Assembly: GCA_023420415.1 (NCBI GenBank)
Contig: JAEZWF010000023.1
Coordinates: forward strand, 62,001 to 126,000
DNA: 64,000 nucleotides
Origin: Actinomycetes bacterium
GTDB taxonomy: Bacteria > Actinomycetota > Actinomycetes > Actinomycetales > Dermatophilaceae
Direction: 5' to 3'
Each line of letters begins with the position of its first letter. Position 1 is the first letter of the stretch. The notes below the pieces were generated by a model that saw only the letters and a list, made by a program, of their open reading frames with translations, made no database searches and was not told the DNA's origin. This document shows positions 41,213 to 49,159 of the stretch, piece by piece. The position numbers were made by a program, and so were the translations under genes.

Positions 41213-42676
41213 ATGAGCACCCAGACGCGCGCCGAGACCCAGCGGCTCGGAGTTGAGACCACCGGCATCGAGATCATCGAGGAGTCGGCCCGCACGGCCA
41301 AGCCCTCGGACCTGTTCTGGCCGTGGTTCGCGGCGAACATCTCGGTCTTCGGGATCAGCTACGCCGCCTTCACGCTGTCGTTCGGCATCTCGTTCTGGCA
41401 GGGCGTCTTCGTCTCCGTCGTCGGCATCACCGTGTCCTTCCTGCTGTGCGGGATCATCGCGATCGCCGGCAAGCGCGGGTCGGCACCCACCATGGTGCTG
41501 TCACGCGCGGCCTTCGGCGTCAGCGGGCAGAAGGTGCCGGGCGTCGTCTCCTGGCTGACCTCGATCGGGTGGGAGACGTTCCTCGCCATCACCGCGACGC
41601 TGGCCACGGCGACGATCTTCCGCGAGCTCGGGTGGGGCGGTGGCACGGGCACCAAGATCGTGGCCGCACTGGTCACCGCCGCCCTCATCGTGGTGGCGTC
41701 GGTCGCGGGCTACCACGTCATCATGCGGATGCAGTCGTGGCTGACCTGGATCACCGGCGTCGTGACCGTCCTCTACATCGCGATGACGTTCTCGCACGTG
41801 CAGTGGTCGGCCGTCTCCGCGATCGCCGCGGGCACCACCCAGCAGGTGATCGGCGCGCTGGTCATGGTGATGACCGGCTTCGGGCTGGGCTGGATCAACA
41901 TCGCCGCGGACTGGTCGCGCTACCAGCGACGCGACGCCTCGGGCGCCTCGATCGTGTGGTGGAACACCATCGGCGGCGCGGTCGCCCCGATCATCCTGGT
42001 GCTCTACGGGCTGCTGCTCGCCGGCTCCGACCCCAAGCTGCTCGAGGGCATCTCGGGCGACCCGGTCGGCACTCTGGCGACCATCCTGCCGACGTGGGTG
42101 CTGGTGCCGTTCCTCGTCGCGGCGATCCTGGCGCTGGTCAGTGGGGCGGTGCTCGGCATCTACTCCTCCGGGCTCACCCTGCTGTCGCTGGGGGTGCGCA
42201 TCCCGCGACCGAGTGCGGCGCTGGTCGACGGCGTGATCCTCACCCTCGGCACGATCTGGGTGGTGTTCTTCGCGCAGGACTTCCTCGGGCCGTTCCAGTC
42301 GTTCCTCATCACCCTCGGTGTCCCGCTGGCCGCGTGGGCCGGGATCATGATCGGCGACATCTGGCTGCGCCGGCGCGACTACGACGAGGAGGCGCTGTTC
42401 GACGGCCGCGGGCGCTACGGACAGTGGGACTGGGTGTCGATCGGCCTCATGGTCGTGGCGTCGTTCGTCGGCTGGGGACTGGTCATCAACACGTTTGCCG
42501 ACGCGGCGTCGTGGAACAACTGGCAGGGCTACCTGCTCGGACCGCTGGGCCTTGGCGGCAAGGAGGGCGACTGGGCCTACGCCAACCTGGGTGTCCTGCT
42601 GTCGCTGCTCATCGGGCTGGTGGGGTGCCTCGCGCTGCGCCGTGGGACCGTGCGGCGCCAGGAGTCGGCTGCATGA
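41213..42676 (+). CDS. NCS1-family nucleobase permease (cytosine/purine/allantoin)
   Basis: This 487-residue, 12-helix transporter belongs to the nucleobase-cation symport-1 family. Typical features are DLFWPWFAANISVFGISYAAF near the N-terminus, the RAAFGVSGQKVPG loop and ADWSRYQRRDASG. It probably imports cytosine, a purine, hydantoin or allantoin. Its stop overlaps an isochorismatase-family gene in ATGA, so the imported compound may be the precursor of that enzyme's substrate (inference). Confidence 0.88.
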   Translation: MSTQTRAETQRLGVETTGIEIIEESARTAKPSDLFWPWFAANISVFGISYAAFTLSFGISFWQGVFVSVVGITVSFLLCGIIAIAGKRGSAPTMVLSRAAFGVSGQKVPGVVSWLTSIGWETFLAITATLATATIFRELGWGGGTGTKIVAALVTAALIVVASVAGYHVIMRMQSWLTWITGVVTVLYIAMTFSHVQWSAVSAIAAGTTQQVIGALVMVMTGFGLGWINIAADWSRYQRRDASGASIVWWNTIGGAVAPIILVLYGLLLAGSDPKLLEGISGDPVGTLATILPTWVLVPFLVAAILALVSGAVLGIYSSGLTLLSLGVRIPRPSAALVDGVILTLGTIWVVFFAQDFLGPFQSFLITLGVPLAAWAGIMIGDIWLRRRDYDEEALFDGRGRYGQWDWVSIGLMVVASFVGWGLVINTFADAASWNNWQGYLLGPLGLGGKEGDWAYANLGVLLSLLIGLVGCLALRRGTVRRQESAA

Positions 42677-43242
42677 GCGAACGCGGGGTGGACGCTGGCG
42701 ACTGGCTGGTCGCGATCGACCTCCAGCGGGTCTTCGGCGACCCGTCGAGCGAGTGGACGGCGCCTCGGTATGCCGCGGCCGCGGCGAACGCCGTGCGTCT
42801 CGCCGAGCGCTTCGGCGACCGGTCGGTGTTCACCCGGTTCGTGGCACCGGCCGAGCCGACCGGGGCCTGGGTCGCCTACTACGAGGGCTACCCGTGGGCG
42901 CTGCAGCCGCCCGACGCACCGCTCTACGAGCTGACCGACGAGGTGGCCGCGGTGGCTGCTGGGGCCCCGACCGTGCAGGCCCCGACCTTCGGCAAGTGGG
43001 TGCCGCAGCTGCGGGCCGTGGTCGGCGAGCAGCCGTCGCTGGTCGTCGCCGGGGTGGCGACCGACTGCTGCGTCATCTCCACGGTGCTCGCGGCGGCCGA
43101 TGCCGGGGCGTCGATCCGGGTGGTGACCGATGCGTGCGCCGGCTCCACCGACGAGAACCACCGCAAGGCCCTCGACGTCATGGCCCTCTACGGCCCGCTG
43201 GTCACCCTGACCACGACGGCCGAGGTCCTCGCCGCGCCCTGA
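42673..43242 (+). CDS. Isochorismatase-family cysteine hydrolase
   Basis: This 189-residue hydrolase has the aspartate in WLVAIDLQRVF (Asp16) and the nucleophile region GVATDCCVISTVLAAADAG. Related enzymes include nicotinamidase, ureidoacrylate hydrolase and N-carbamoylsarcosine amidase. Translational coupling to an NCS1 permease favours a pyrimidine- or purine-catabolic amide as substrate, but this is not certain. Confidence 0.83.
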   Translation: MSERGVDAGDWLVAIDLQRVFGDPSSEWTAPRYAAAAANAVRLAERFGDRSVFTRFVAPAEPTGAWVAYYEGYPWALQPPDAPLYELTDEVAAVAAGAPTVQAPTFGKWVPQLRAVVGEQPSLVVAGVATDCCVISTVLAAADAGASIRVVTDACAGSTDENHRKALDVMALYGPLVTLTTTAEVLAAP

Positions 43243-43262
43243 CCGCGCTCGCACTTCCTGCA

Positions 43263-43327
43263 AACCGGGGGTTGCTGACGTGAAACGGGTGTTCCTGAGC
43301 CCCGTTTTGCGCACGCAACCCCCGGTT
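43263..43327. terminator. Long-armed hairpin between convergent genes
   Basis: 13-bp arms (AACCGGGGGTTGC / GCAACCCCCGGTT) flank a 39-nt loop that contains a second partial stem (AAACGGG / CCCCGTTT). It lies between the isochorismatase and the first paralogue gene, which converge. Confidence 0.65.
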
Positions 43328-43356
43328 CGCGGGGCGCTCGGAGGTGGCGCGAGGAG

Positions 43357-43866
43357 TCAGAAGCCGCCGCCACCCCAGGGCTGCTGGCTCATGTTGTGAC
43401 TGTGCGCCAGGGCCCAGGCCGCACCCGCCGGGTCGCTGGCCCTGCTCGGCTCGCCGCCGTGGTCGACCCCCGCATCGGCGGCGGCGGCATCCGCACCGTC
43501 CCACGCGGCATACCCGGCGAAGAGGCCGAAGACGGCCTCGGAACCGAGGACGGCCTCGGCGAGCGCGGTCAGCGCGGCCGGGTCGCAGGCGCGGCGGAAG
43601 TCCCCCGGTGCCCGCTTCTCCCCGTGCACGAGCAGCCGGCTGACGGCAGGCAGGTCGTCCGGACCGAGCCGCTGGCCCGCCACGAGCCCGCGTTGCACGG
43701 CGTCGAGAACGGCCGCGCGCTGGTCGGCAGTGAGACCGGAGAGGGCGTCCTCGTGGGCCGCGCCGAGGGCATCGGCGGGCGCAGTGGCGAGCAGGTATCG
43801 GTACTGCCGGATGGTCTGGTCCTCGCCCGCGACGGCGTGCGGCGAGCCTGACTGGCTGGTGCTCAT
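43357..43866 (-). CDS. Uncharacterised tandem paralogue 1
   Basis: This 169-residue protein is of no family I recognise. Its core shares with the protein at 44457-44954 the pattern EDQxxRQYRxLLxTxPxDAL..AH..AL, then AVQxGLVAGxRLxPD, GExRxPGxF and FGxFxGYAAWDG. The C-terminus is low in complexity and ends in a Gly-rich QPWGGGGF. No signal peptide or membrane segment is visible, so it is predicted to be a soluble helical protein. It lies last in a minus-strand run after purM and two paralogues. Confidence 0.65.
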   Translation of the reverse strand: MSTSQSGSPHAVAGEDQTIRQYRYLLATAPADALGAAHEDALSGLTADQRAAVLDAVQRGLVAGQRLGPDDLPAVSRLLVHGEKRAPGDFRRACDPAALTALAEAVLGSEAVFGLFAGYAAWDGADAAAADAGVDHGGEPSRASDPAGAAWALAHSHNMSQQPWGGGGF

Positions 43867-43905
43867 GCCGAAGGATAGCGCTCGGCTGAGCGGCGAGTCA
43901 TGGAA

Positions 43906-44289
43906 TCAGGCCTGCGCATCCGGCGGCGGAGCCCGGTGGACCACGAGGACCAGCCTGGCCAGACGCTCGAGGGCGACCTCGTCGAGGGTGGACAGGATCA
44001 CGCCGGGGCTGTTCTGCTCCCCCGCCACGAGCACCCGGGCGAGGTAGCGCGCATCGTGGGCGGCAAGGCTCGCCCCGGGAGCCAGCATCTGCTCAGTGGA
44101 CCGCAGGATCGAGGTGCGGGCCAACGGGTCCAGGGCGAGCAGCGCTCGGCGGTGCAGCTCGACCAGGTCCGCAGGCGGGAGGGTGCGCAGCAGCATGCGG
44201 TACTCGCGCACCTCCTGGCCCGGGGCCGGCGCAGCGAGCTCCGGTGCTGGGTCGGGCTGGTGCCCGCCCAGCCAGCGGCGACTCCCCAT
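43906..44289 (-). CDS. Uncharacterised tandem paralogue 2 (short form)
   Basis: This 127-residue protein shares the N-terminal half of the family (EVREYRMLLRTLPPADLVELHRRALLAL, then LAPGASL and AGEQNSPGVILSTL) but lacks the FGxFxGYAAWDG segment and tail of its neighbours, so it is either truncated or a specialised short form. ATG at 44289 is preferred because it aligns with the paralogue starts; in-frame ATGs at 44355 and 44361 would add about 23 residues. Confidence 0.6.
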   Translation of the reverse strand: MGSRRWLGGHQPDPAPELAAPAPGQEVREYRMLLRTLPPADLVELHRRALLALDPLARTSILRSTEQMLAPGASLAAHDARYLARVLVAGEQNSPGVILSTLDEVALERLARLVLVVHRAPPPDAQA

Positions 44290-44456
44290 CAACCCACCAT
44301 GCGTCCGCGGCCAAACGGACACATCGGGCGAACTACTCCTCTTGGCCTGCGCCATCGGCATGACCTGGCCGGGGCCGCTGCGACGCATGTTCCGGGTGGG
44401 GCTCGACGGGCGAACCCCACGCCTGACCCGCCGCTTCGGCGCCCCCGCGCCGCCCC

Positions 44457-44954
44457 TCAGCCGCCGCGCCCACCGAAGGAGTCGGGGCTGCTCGGACCAC
44501 CGCTGATGCCGAGGTAGCTGACGTGCTGGTCGACGGCCACGTGCCACGACTCGGCATACGGCGAGTCGTCGACCTCGGGCGGGGGCACGGGGTCGAAGCC
44601 GTCCCACGCGGCATACCCGCCGAACCGCCCGAACGACGCCTCGGCAACGATGACGCGGTCGGCGAGGTGGACCAGCACGGGCCGCGGGCAGGCGGCCAGG
44701 AACTCACCTGGCCGGCGGCGCTCGCCGAGGGCGATGAGGTGCGCGATGGGGCGCACGGCGTCGGGGTCCAGCCGCAGTCCGGCCACCAGCCCGTGCTGGA
44801 CCGCCCGCAGCACGATCGACCGGCGCGACCTGGCCATCGCCGCGAGCGCCTCGACATGCGCCTCCTCGAGGGCGTCGAGGGGCATGGTGCGCAGCAGGAA
44901 ACGGTACTGGCGCACCGACTGGTCCTCGGCGTTGGCGCCGGCCGTCGCGGCCAC
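44457..44954 (-). CDS. Uncharacterised tandem paralogue 3
   Basis: This 165-residue protein is the closest relative of the 43357-43866 product: SVRQYRFLLRTMPLDALEEAHVEAL, AVQHGLVAGLRLDPD, GERRRPGEFLAAC and FGRFGGYAAWDG. The variable C-terminus is Ser/Gly-rich. It begins 24 nt after the purM stop on the same strand, so it may be co-transcribed with purM. Its function is unknown; the two GYAAWDG segments are encoded across GTATGCC words. Confidence 0.65.
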   Translation of the reverse strand: MAATAGANAEDQSVRQYRFLLRTMPLDALEEAHVEALAAMARSRRSIVLRAVQHGLVAGLRLDPDAVRPIAHLIALGERRRPGEFLAACPRPVLVHLADRVIVAEASFGRFGGYAAWDGFDPVPPPEVDDSPYAESWHVAVDQHVSYLGISGGPSSPDSFGGRGG

Positions 44955-44977
44955 CCGCCGACGGTAACCCCGCGCGG

Positions 44978-46093
44978 TCAGCCGGGGTAGTCCCCCACGA
45001 GCTGCACCGCGCCACCCTCGACGCCCTTGGCGCCGCGGACGACCTCGTGGGCGTGGTCGACGGGTGCGTCCTCGGTCGCGTGGACCTCGCCCATCACCCA
45101 GGCGGGTATGCCGCGTGCCTCAAGCTCGCGGGTCGCGGCGTCGGCCTGGTCGGCGGGCAGCATCGCGACGAAGCCGACACCCATGTTGAGGGTGCGCTCG
45201 AGGTCGGCGCGCGGCACCTGGCCGAGGTCGCCGATGGTGGAGAAGACGGGTGGCGGGGTCCAGGTGGCGCGGTCGAGCCGGGCGAAGACGGTCGGCGGCA
45301 GAACCCGCGCGAGGTTGGCCACGAGGCCGCCACCGGTGACGTGGGAGAGGGCGTGGACGTCGATGCCGTCGGTGCGGATGAGGTCGAGCAGGTCGGCGGA
45401 GTAGACCCGCGTCGGCGTGAGCAGCTCCTCGCCGAGGGTCTGGCCGAAGTCGTCGACGTGGCGGTCCAGCTGCCAGCCGGCGGACTGAATCACCTTGCGC
45501 ACCAACGAATAGCCGTTGCTGTGTATGCCGCTCGACGCCAGTGCGAGCACGACGTCACCCGGACGGACGCGGTCGGGACCGAGCACGTCGGCATACTCCA
45601 CGACACCCGTGGCGGCCCCGGCGACGTCGTACTCGTCGGGCTCGAGGAGGCCGGGGTGCTCGGCCGTCTCGCCGCCGACGAGGGCGACCCTCGCCTGCTC
45701 GCACGCCGCGGCGATGCCGGACACGATCGCGGCGATGCGCTCGGGCACGACCCTGCCCGTGGCGATGTAGTCGGTCATGAACAACGGTTCCGCACCACAC
45801 ACGACGATGTCGTCGACCACCATGCCGACGAGGTCGAAGCCGATGGTGTCGTGCCGGTCGAGGGCTTGCGCGATGGCGACCTTGGTGCCGACGCCGTCGG
45901 TGGACGTGGCGAGCACCGGACGGGTCATCCGGGCGATCGCACTGGCGTCGAACATGCCAGCGAACCCGCCGAGCCCGCCGAGGACCTCGGGTCGCGTCGC
46001 CCTGCGGACGCTCGCCTTCATCAGCTCGACCGCCTTGTCACCGGCCTCGACGTCGACTCCGGCGGCGGCATACGTGATGGGGCCCTCTGTCAC
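44978..46093 (-). CDS. purM: Phosphoribosylformylglycinamidine cyclo-ligase (AIR synthase)
   Basis: This 371-residue enzyme closes the imidazole ring in purine synthesis (FGAM to AIR). Family motifs: ITYAAAGVDVEAG, LGGFAGMFD, LATSTDGVGTKVAIA, VDDIVVCGAEPLFMTDYIA, GGETAEHPGL and HVTGGGLVANLARVL. The start is GTG at 46093. It follows the purF gene on the same strand, but a plus-strand FkbM-like gene is inserted between them, so it must have its own promoter. Confidence 0.95.
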   Translation of the reverse strand: MTEGPITYAAAGVDVEAGDKAVELMKASVRRATRPEVLGGLGGFAGMFDASAIARMTRPVLATSTDGVGTKVAIAQALDRHDTIGFDLVGMVVDDIVVCGAEPLFMTDYIATGRVVPERIAAIVSGIAAACEQARVALVGGETAEHPGLLEPDEYDVAGAATGVVEYADVLGPDRVRPGDVVLALASSGIHSNGYSLVRKVIQSAGWQLDRHVDDFGQTLGEELLTPTRVYSADLLDLIRTDGIDVHALSHVTGGGLVANLARVLPPTVFARLDRATWTPPPVFSTIGDLGQVPRADLERTLNMGVGFVAMLPADQADAATRELEARGIPAWVMGEVHATEDAPVDHAHEVVRGAKGVEGGAVQLVGDYPG

Positions 46094-46224
46094 GCACCCA
46101 GCCTAGGGCCCCGCCAGGCGGATGATGACGCGGGGCAAGCGTGTGCGGCCGGCCCCGGAGCGCCTCGTCCCGATGACGTACGGAGGTCTACCGAGGCGTC
46201 GATAGCGTGACTGCGGCGTGCCCC

Positions 46225-46290
46225 GACCTGACCGGCAGCCACCTGACCACCTGACCGACCAACCACTGAGACCGACCAACTGACCCGACC
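46225..46290 (+). repeat. C-rich degenerate repeats in the leader of the FkbM-like gene
   Basis: The element CTGACC occurs at about 46228, 46243, 46251 and 46280, interleaved with GACCAAC(C) twice. It lies 35-95 nt upstream of the start at 46323 and could be a protein- or RNA-binding leader. Confidence 0.5.
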
Positions 46291-46322
46291 GCGAAACCAC
46301 GAGCGGGAAGCGAAGCACCCTC

Positions 46323-47225
46323 ATGGCCATGACGCTCAAGGACCTCAACCGGGTCGCCCGACGCCGGGTACGCCGGATCCAGCGCAAGGCACTCACCCCC
46401 GTCACCGGGTCACAGCGAGCGCTGCTGCAGATCGGGCAGCTCCAGCTGGCCATGCGCTACCGGGAGCTCGCAGCCGCCGGCGGGCCGCTGCCGAGCTACC
46501 GCGACGTGGGGTTCGGGGTCTACTGCGACGCCGACGAGGACGGCATCCTGCTCTTCCTGCTCGCGGTGGTGGGTGCCGACCACAAGGTGCTCGTCGACCT
46601 CGGCTCGGCCAGCGCCGACGCCAGCAACTCCTCCAACCTGGTCCTGCACCACGGGTGGACCGGCCTGCTGGTCGACGGTGACGCCGACAACGTCGCCCTC
46701 GCCGAACGCGACTACGCCGATCGCGGGGTCATGCCGCCGACGATGGTCAGCGACTGGATCACCGCCGAGAACGTCAACGAGCTCGTCACCAGCCACGTCG
46801 ACCCGGCCAGTGTCGACCTGCTCTCGATCGACATCGACGGCAACGACTACTGGGTCTGGAAGGCCCTGGACGTGATCCGGCCGCGGGTGGCGGTCATCGA
46901 GTACCAGGACATCATCGGACCCGAGCGCGCCGTCACGATCCCCTACGACCCCACGTTCGTGAAGAGCCGCCACCCCGAGAACGCCGAGCACAACAACTAC
47001 GTCGGGGCCTCACTGCGCGCGATGGTCAAGCTCGGTCGTGACAAGGGGTACCGACTGGTGGCCACCAACGCCTACGGGTTCAACGCCTTCTTCGTCCGCT
47101 ACGACCTGGCCGCCGACCTCCTGCCCGAGATCCCGGTCGAGGCAGGTTTCCCCCACCCGTGGAACCGGTTCGGGTTCGAGCAGCGCTGGCCGCTGGTGCA
47201 GGACCTGCCCTGGCAGGAGGTCTGA
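46323..47225 (+). CDS. FkbM-like SAM-dependent methyltransferase family protein
   Basis: This 300-residue protein has a Rossmann-type core: KVLVDLGSASADASNSSNLVLHHGWTGLLVDGDADNVALAERDY (motif I/II-like), then VDLLSIDIDGNDYWVWKAL and RVAVIEYQD, as in FkbM-type O-methyltransferases or related glycan-associated proteins. The N-terminal 30 residues are strongly basic. ATG at 46323 or 46329 may be the start. It sits on the opposite strand between purM and purF, so it is not part of the purine operon. The substrate is unknown. Confidence 0.68.
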   Translation: MAMTLKDLNRVARRRVRRIQRKALTPVTGSQRALLQIGQLQLAMRYRELAAAGGPLPSYRDVGFGVYCDADEDGILLFLLAVVGADHKVLVDLGSASADASNSSNLVLHHGWTGLLVDGDADNVALAERDYADRGVMPPTMVSDWITAENVNELVTSHVDPASVDLLSIDIDGNDYWVWKALDVIRPRVAVIEYQDIIGPERAVTIPYDPTFVKSRHPENAEHNNYVGASLRAMVKLGRDKGYRLVATNAYGFNAFFVRYDLAADLLPEIPVEAGFPHPWNRFGFEQRWPLVQDLPWQEV

Positions 47226-47262
47226 CCCGCGGCGTCGCCCGGCAGCGGGCTCAAGAGCGGGC

Positions 47263-48825
47263 TCAGGGGCGGGAGAGCGCGTCCTCGGCCCCGCCGCTGA
47301 CGCCCAGGCCGACCCCGTCGACATCGACGTCGATGGGCAACGTCTCGAGGAGGTTCTTGCCAAGCCGTGACTCGTCGGGCAGCTCGACCGGGTAGACCCC
47401 GCTGAAGCAGGCCGTGCACAGCCGGTCGCGCGGTTGCTCGGTCGCGGCGACCATGCCTTCCTCGGAGATGTAGCCCAGGGAGTCGGCACCGATCGAGGTG
47501 CAGACCTCGTCGACACCGATGCCGGTGGCGATCAGCTCGGCCCGGGTCGCGAAGTCGATGCCGTAGAAGCAGGGCCAGCGCACCGGCGGCGAGGAGATCC
47601 GCACGTGCACCTCGGCGGCACCGGCCTCGCGCAGCATCCGCACGAGCGCCCGCTGGGTGTTGCCGCGCACGATCGAGTCGTCGACGACGACCAGCCGCTT
47701 GCCCTTGATGACCTCGCGCAGCGGGTTCAGCTTGAGCCGGATGCCGAGCTGGCGGATCGTCTGCGACGGCGCGATGAAGGTGCGCCCGACGTAGGAGTTC
47801 TTGACCAGCCCCTGTCCGTAGGGGATGCCGGACTCCTGGGCGTAGCCGATCGCCGCGGGGGTGCCCGACTCCGGCGTCGGCATGACGAGGTCGGCCTCGA
47901 CCGGGTGCTCGCGGGCGAGCGCACGCCCCATCTCGACGCGGGCCTCGTGGACGACCCGGCCGTTGATCGTGGTGTCGGGGCGGGCGAGGTAGACGTACTC
48001 GAACACGCAGCCCTTGGGCGTCGCCTCCGCAAACCGTTGCGAGCGCAGGCCGTCCTCGTCGATCGCGATGAGCTCACCCGGCTCGACCTCGCGGATCATC
48101 GACGCGCCGACGATGTCGAGCGCGGCGGTCTCGGACGCGACCACCCAGCCCCGCTCGAGGCGACCCAGGACGAGGGGGCGTATGCCGTGTGGGTCGCGGG
48201 CGGCATACAGCGTCGTCTCGTCCATGAAGACGAAGCAGAACGCGCCCTGGAGCCGGGGCAGGACGTCGAGGGCGGCGGCCTCGAGCGACCGGTCGGGGTC
48301 GGCGGCCAGCAGGGCGGTGACGAGGGCCGTGTCGGTGGTGTTGCCGCGGCCCAGCTCGCCGCGCTGGGTGCCGCGCCAGGTGCCGTCGGTCGCCGTCGCC
48401 ACGTCGACGAGCTCACGCAGCTCGGCGGAGTTGGTCAGGTTTCCGTTGTGCGCCAACGCAACCGTGGAGCGGTCGTGACCGCCAAGAGTGGGCTGGGCGT
48501 TCTCCCAGGTGGACCCGCCGGTGGTCGAGTAGCGGCAGTGGCCGACCGCGACGTGCCCGCGCAGCGAGGCGAGCGAGCGCTCGTCGAAGACCTGCGAGAC
48601 GAGCCCCATGTCCTTGTAGACCAGGATCGAGCGGCCGTCGGAGGTGGCGATGCCGGCCGACTCCTGCCCGCGGTGCTGCAGGGCGTAGAGGCCGTAGTAG
48701 GTGAGCTTGGCGACCTCCTCGCCGGGGGCCCAGACGCCGAAGACCCCGCAGGCGTCCTGCGGGCCCTTCTCGCCGGGGAGGAGGTCGTGGGTGAGCCGTC
48801 CGTCGCCGCGTGCCACGTGACTCAT
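47263..48825 (-). CDS. purF: Amidophosphoribosyltransferase
   Basis: This 520-residue enzyme makes the first committed step of purine synthesis from PRPP and glutamine. A 25-residue propeptide precedes the nucleophile Cys26 (QDACGVFGVW). The glutaminase domain has GHCRYSTTG and AHNGNLTN; the C-terminal domain has the PRPP loop VVVDDSIVRGNT. Cysteines CTACF near the C-terminus fit the iron-sulfur form. Inside it, two GTATGCC words face each other (48180 and 48202). Confidence 0.95.
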   Translation of the reverse strand: MSHVARGDGRLTHDLLPGEKGPQDACGVFGVWAPGEEVAKLTYYGLYALQHRGQESAGIATSDGRSILVYKDMGLVSQVFDERSLASLRGHVAVGHCRYSTTGGSTWENAQPTLGGHDRSTVALAHNGNLTNSAELRELVDVATATDGTWRGTQRGELGRGNTTDTALVTALLAADPDRSLEAAALDVLPRLQGAFCFVFMDETTLYAARDPHGIRPLVLGRLERGWVVASETAALDIVGASMIREVEPGELIAIDEDGLRSQRFAEATPKGCVFEYVYLARPDTTINGRVVHEARVEMGRALAREHPVEADLVMPTPESGTPAAIGYAQESGIPYGQGLVKNSYVGRTFIAPSQTIRQLGIRLKLNPLREVIKGKRLVVVDDSIVRGNTQRALVRMLREAGAAEVHVRISSPPVRWPCFYGIDFATRAELIATGIGVDEVCTSIGADSLGYISEEGMVAATEQPRDRLCTACFSGVYPVELPDESRLGKNLLETLPIDVDVDGVGLGVSGGAEDALSRP

Positions 48826-48852
48826 TCTCCCACAGGCTGTGGCGACCCCGGT

Positions 48853-49080
48853 TCAGCGGCGCCGGTCGAGCAGCACCGCCACCACCGCGGCGAGCAACCC
48901 GAAGACGAACGCCCCGACGACGCCCATGAAGACCACCGACGTGGTGTCGCTGTAGACCCGCCCGAACTGGGTCGTGTTGCCCGGCACGAAGTACGCCACC
49001 GCCGACCCGGCGATGAAACCGAGGATGGCACCGGTCGCGATGAAGGCCGTGAAGTTGGGGTAGCGGTGCGTGGGGCTCAC
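48853..49080 (-). CDS. Small two-helix membrane protein
   Basis: This 75-residue protein has two membrane helices (about residues 10-30 and 48-68) and a basic C-terminus (LLDRRR). GTG at 49080 is used; another GTG three codons earlier is possible. It resembles small conserved actinobacterial membrane proteins found upstream of purF. Function unknown. It lies 27 nt before purF on the same strand. Confidence 0.65.
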   Translation of the reverse strand: MSPTHRYPNFTAFIATGAILGFIAGSAVAYFVPGNTTQFGRVYSDTTSVVFMGVVGAFVFGLLAAVVAVLLDRRR

Positions 49081-49124
49081 GTGCGTCACGCTACCCGCCC
49101 CCGGGCCACCGCACCGATCGGCAC

Positions 49125-49153
49125 CCATCCGTGACCCGGGACGGGTACGAATG
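49125..49153 (+). promoter_or_regulatory. SigK-like promoter, leaderless arrangement
   Basis: CCATCC, a 17-nt spacer and CGAATG match the CCATCC-N16/17-CCGAAT type reported for mycobacterial SigK (from memory). The -10 box ends seven bases before ATG 49160, so transcription should begin at or next to that codon. Confidence 0.7.
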
Positions 49154-49159
49154 GTGAGC

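Noticed and set aside
44978..46322. Purine riboswitch before purM or the FkbM-like gene
   Set aside because: No conserved three-way-junction core or matching stems could be found in the leader.
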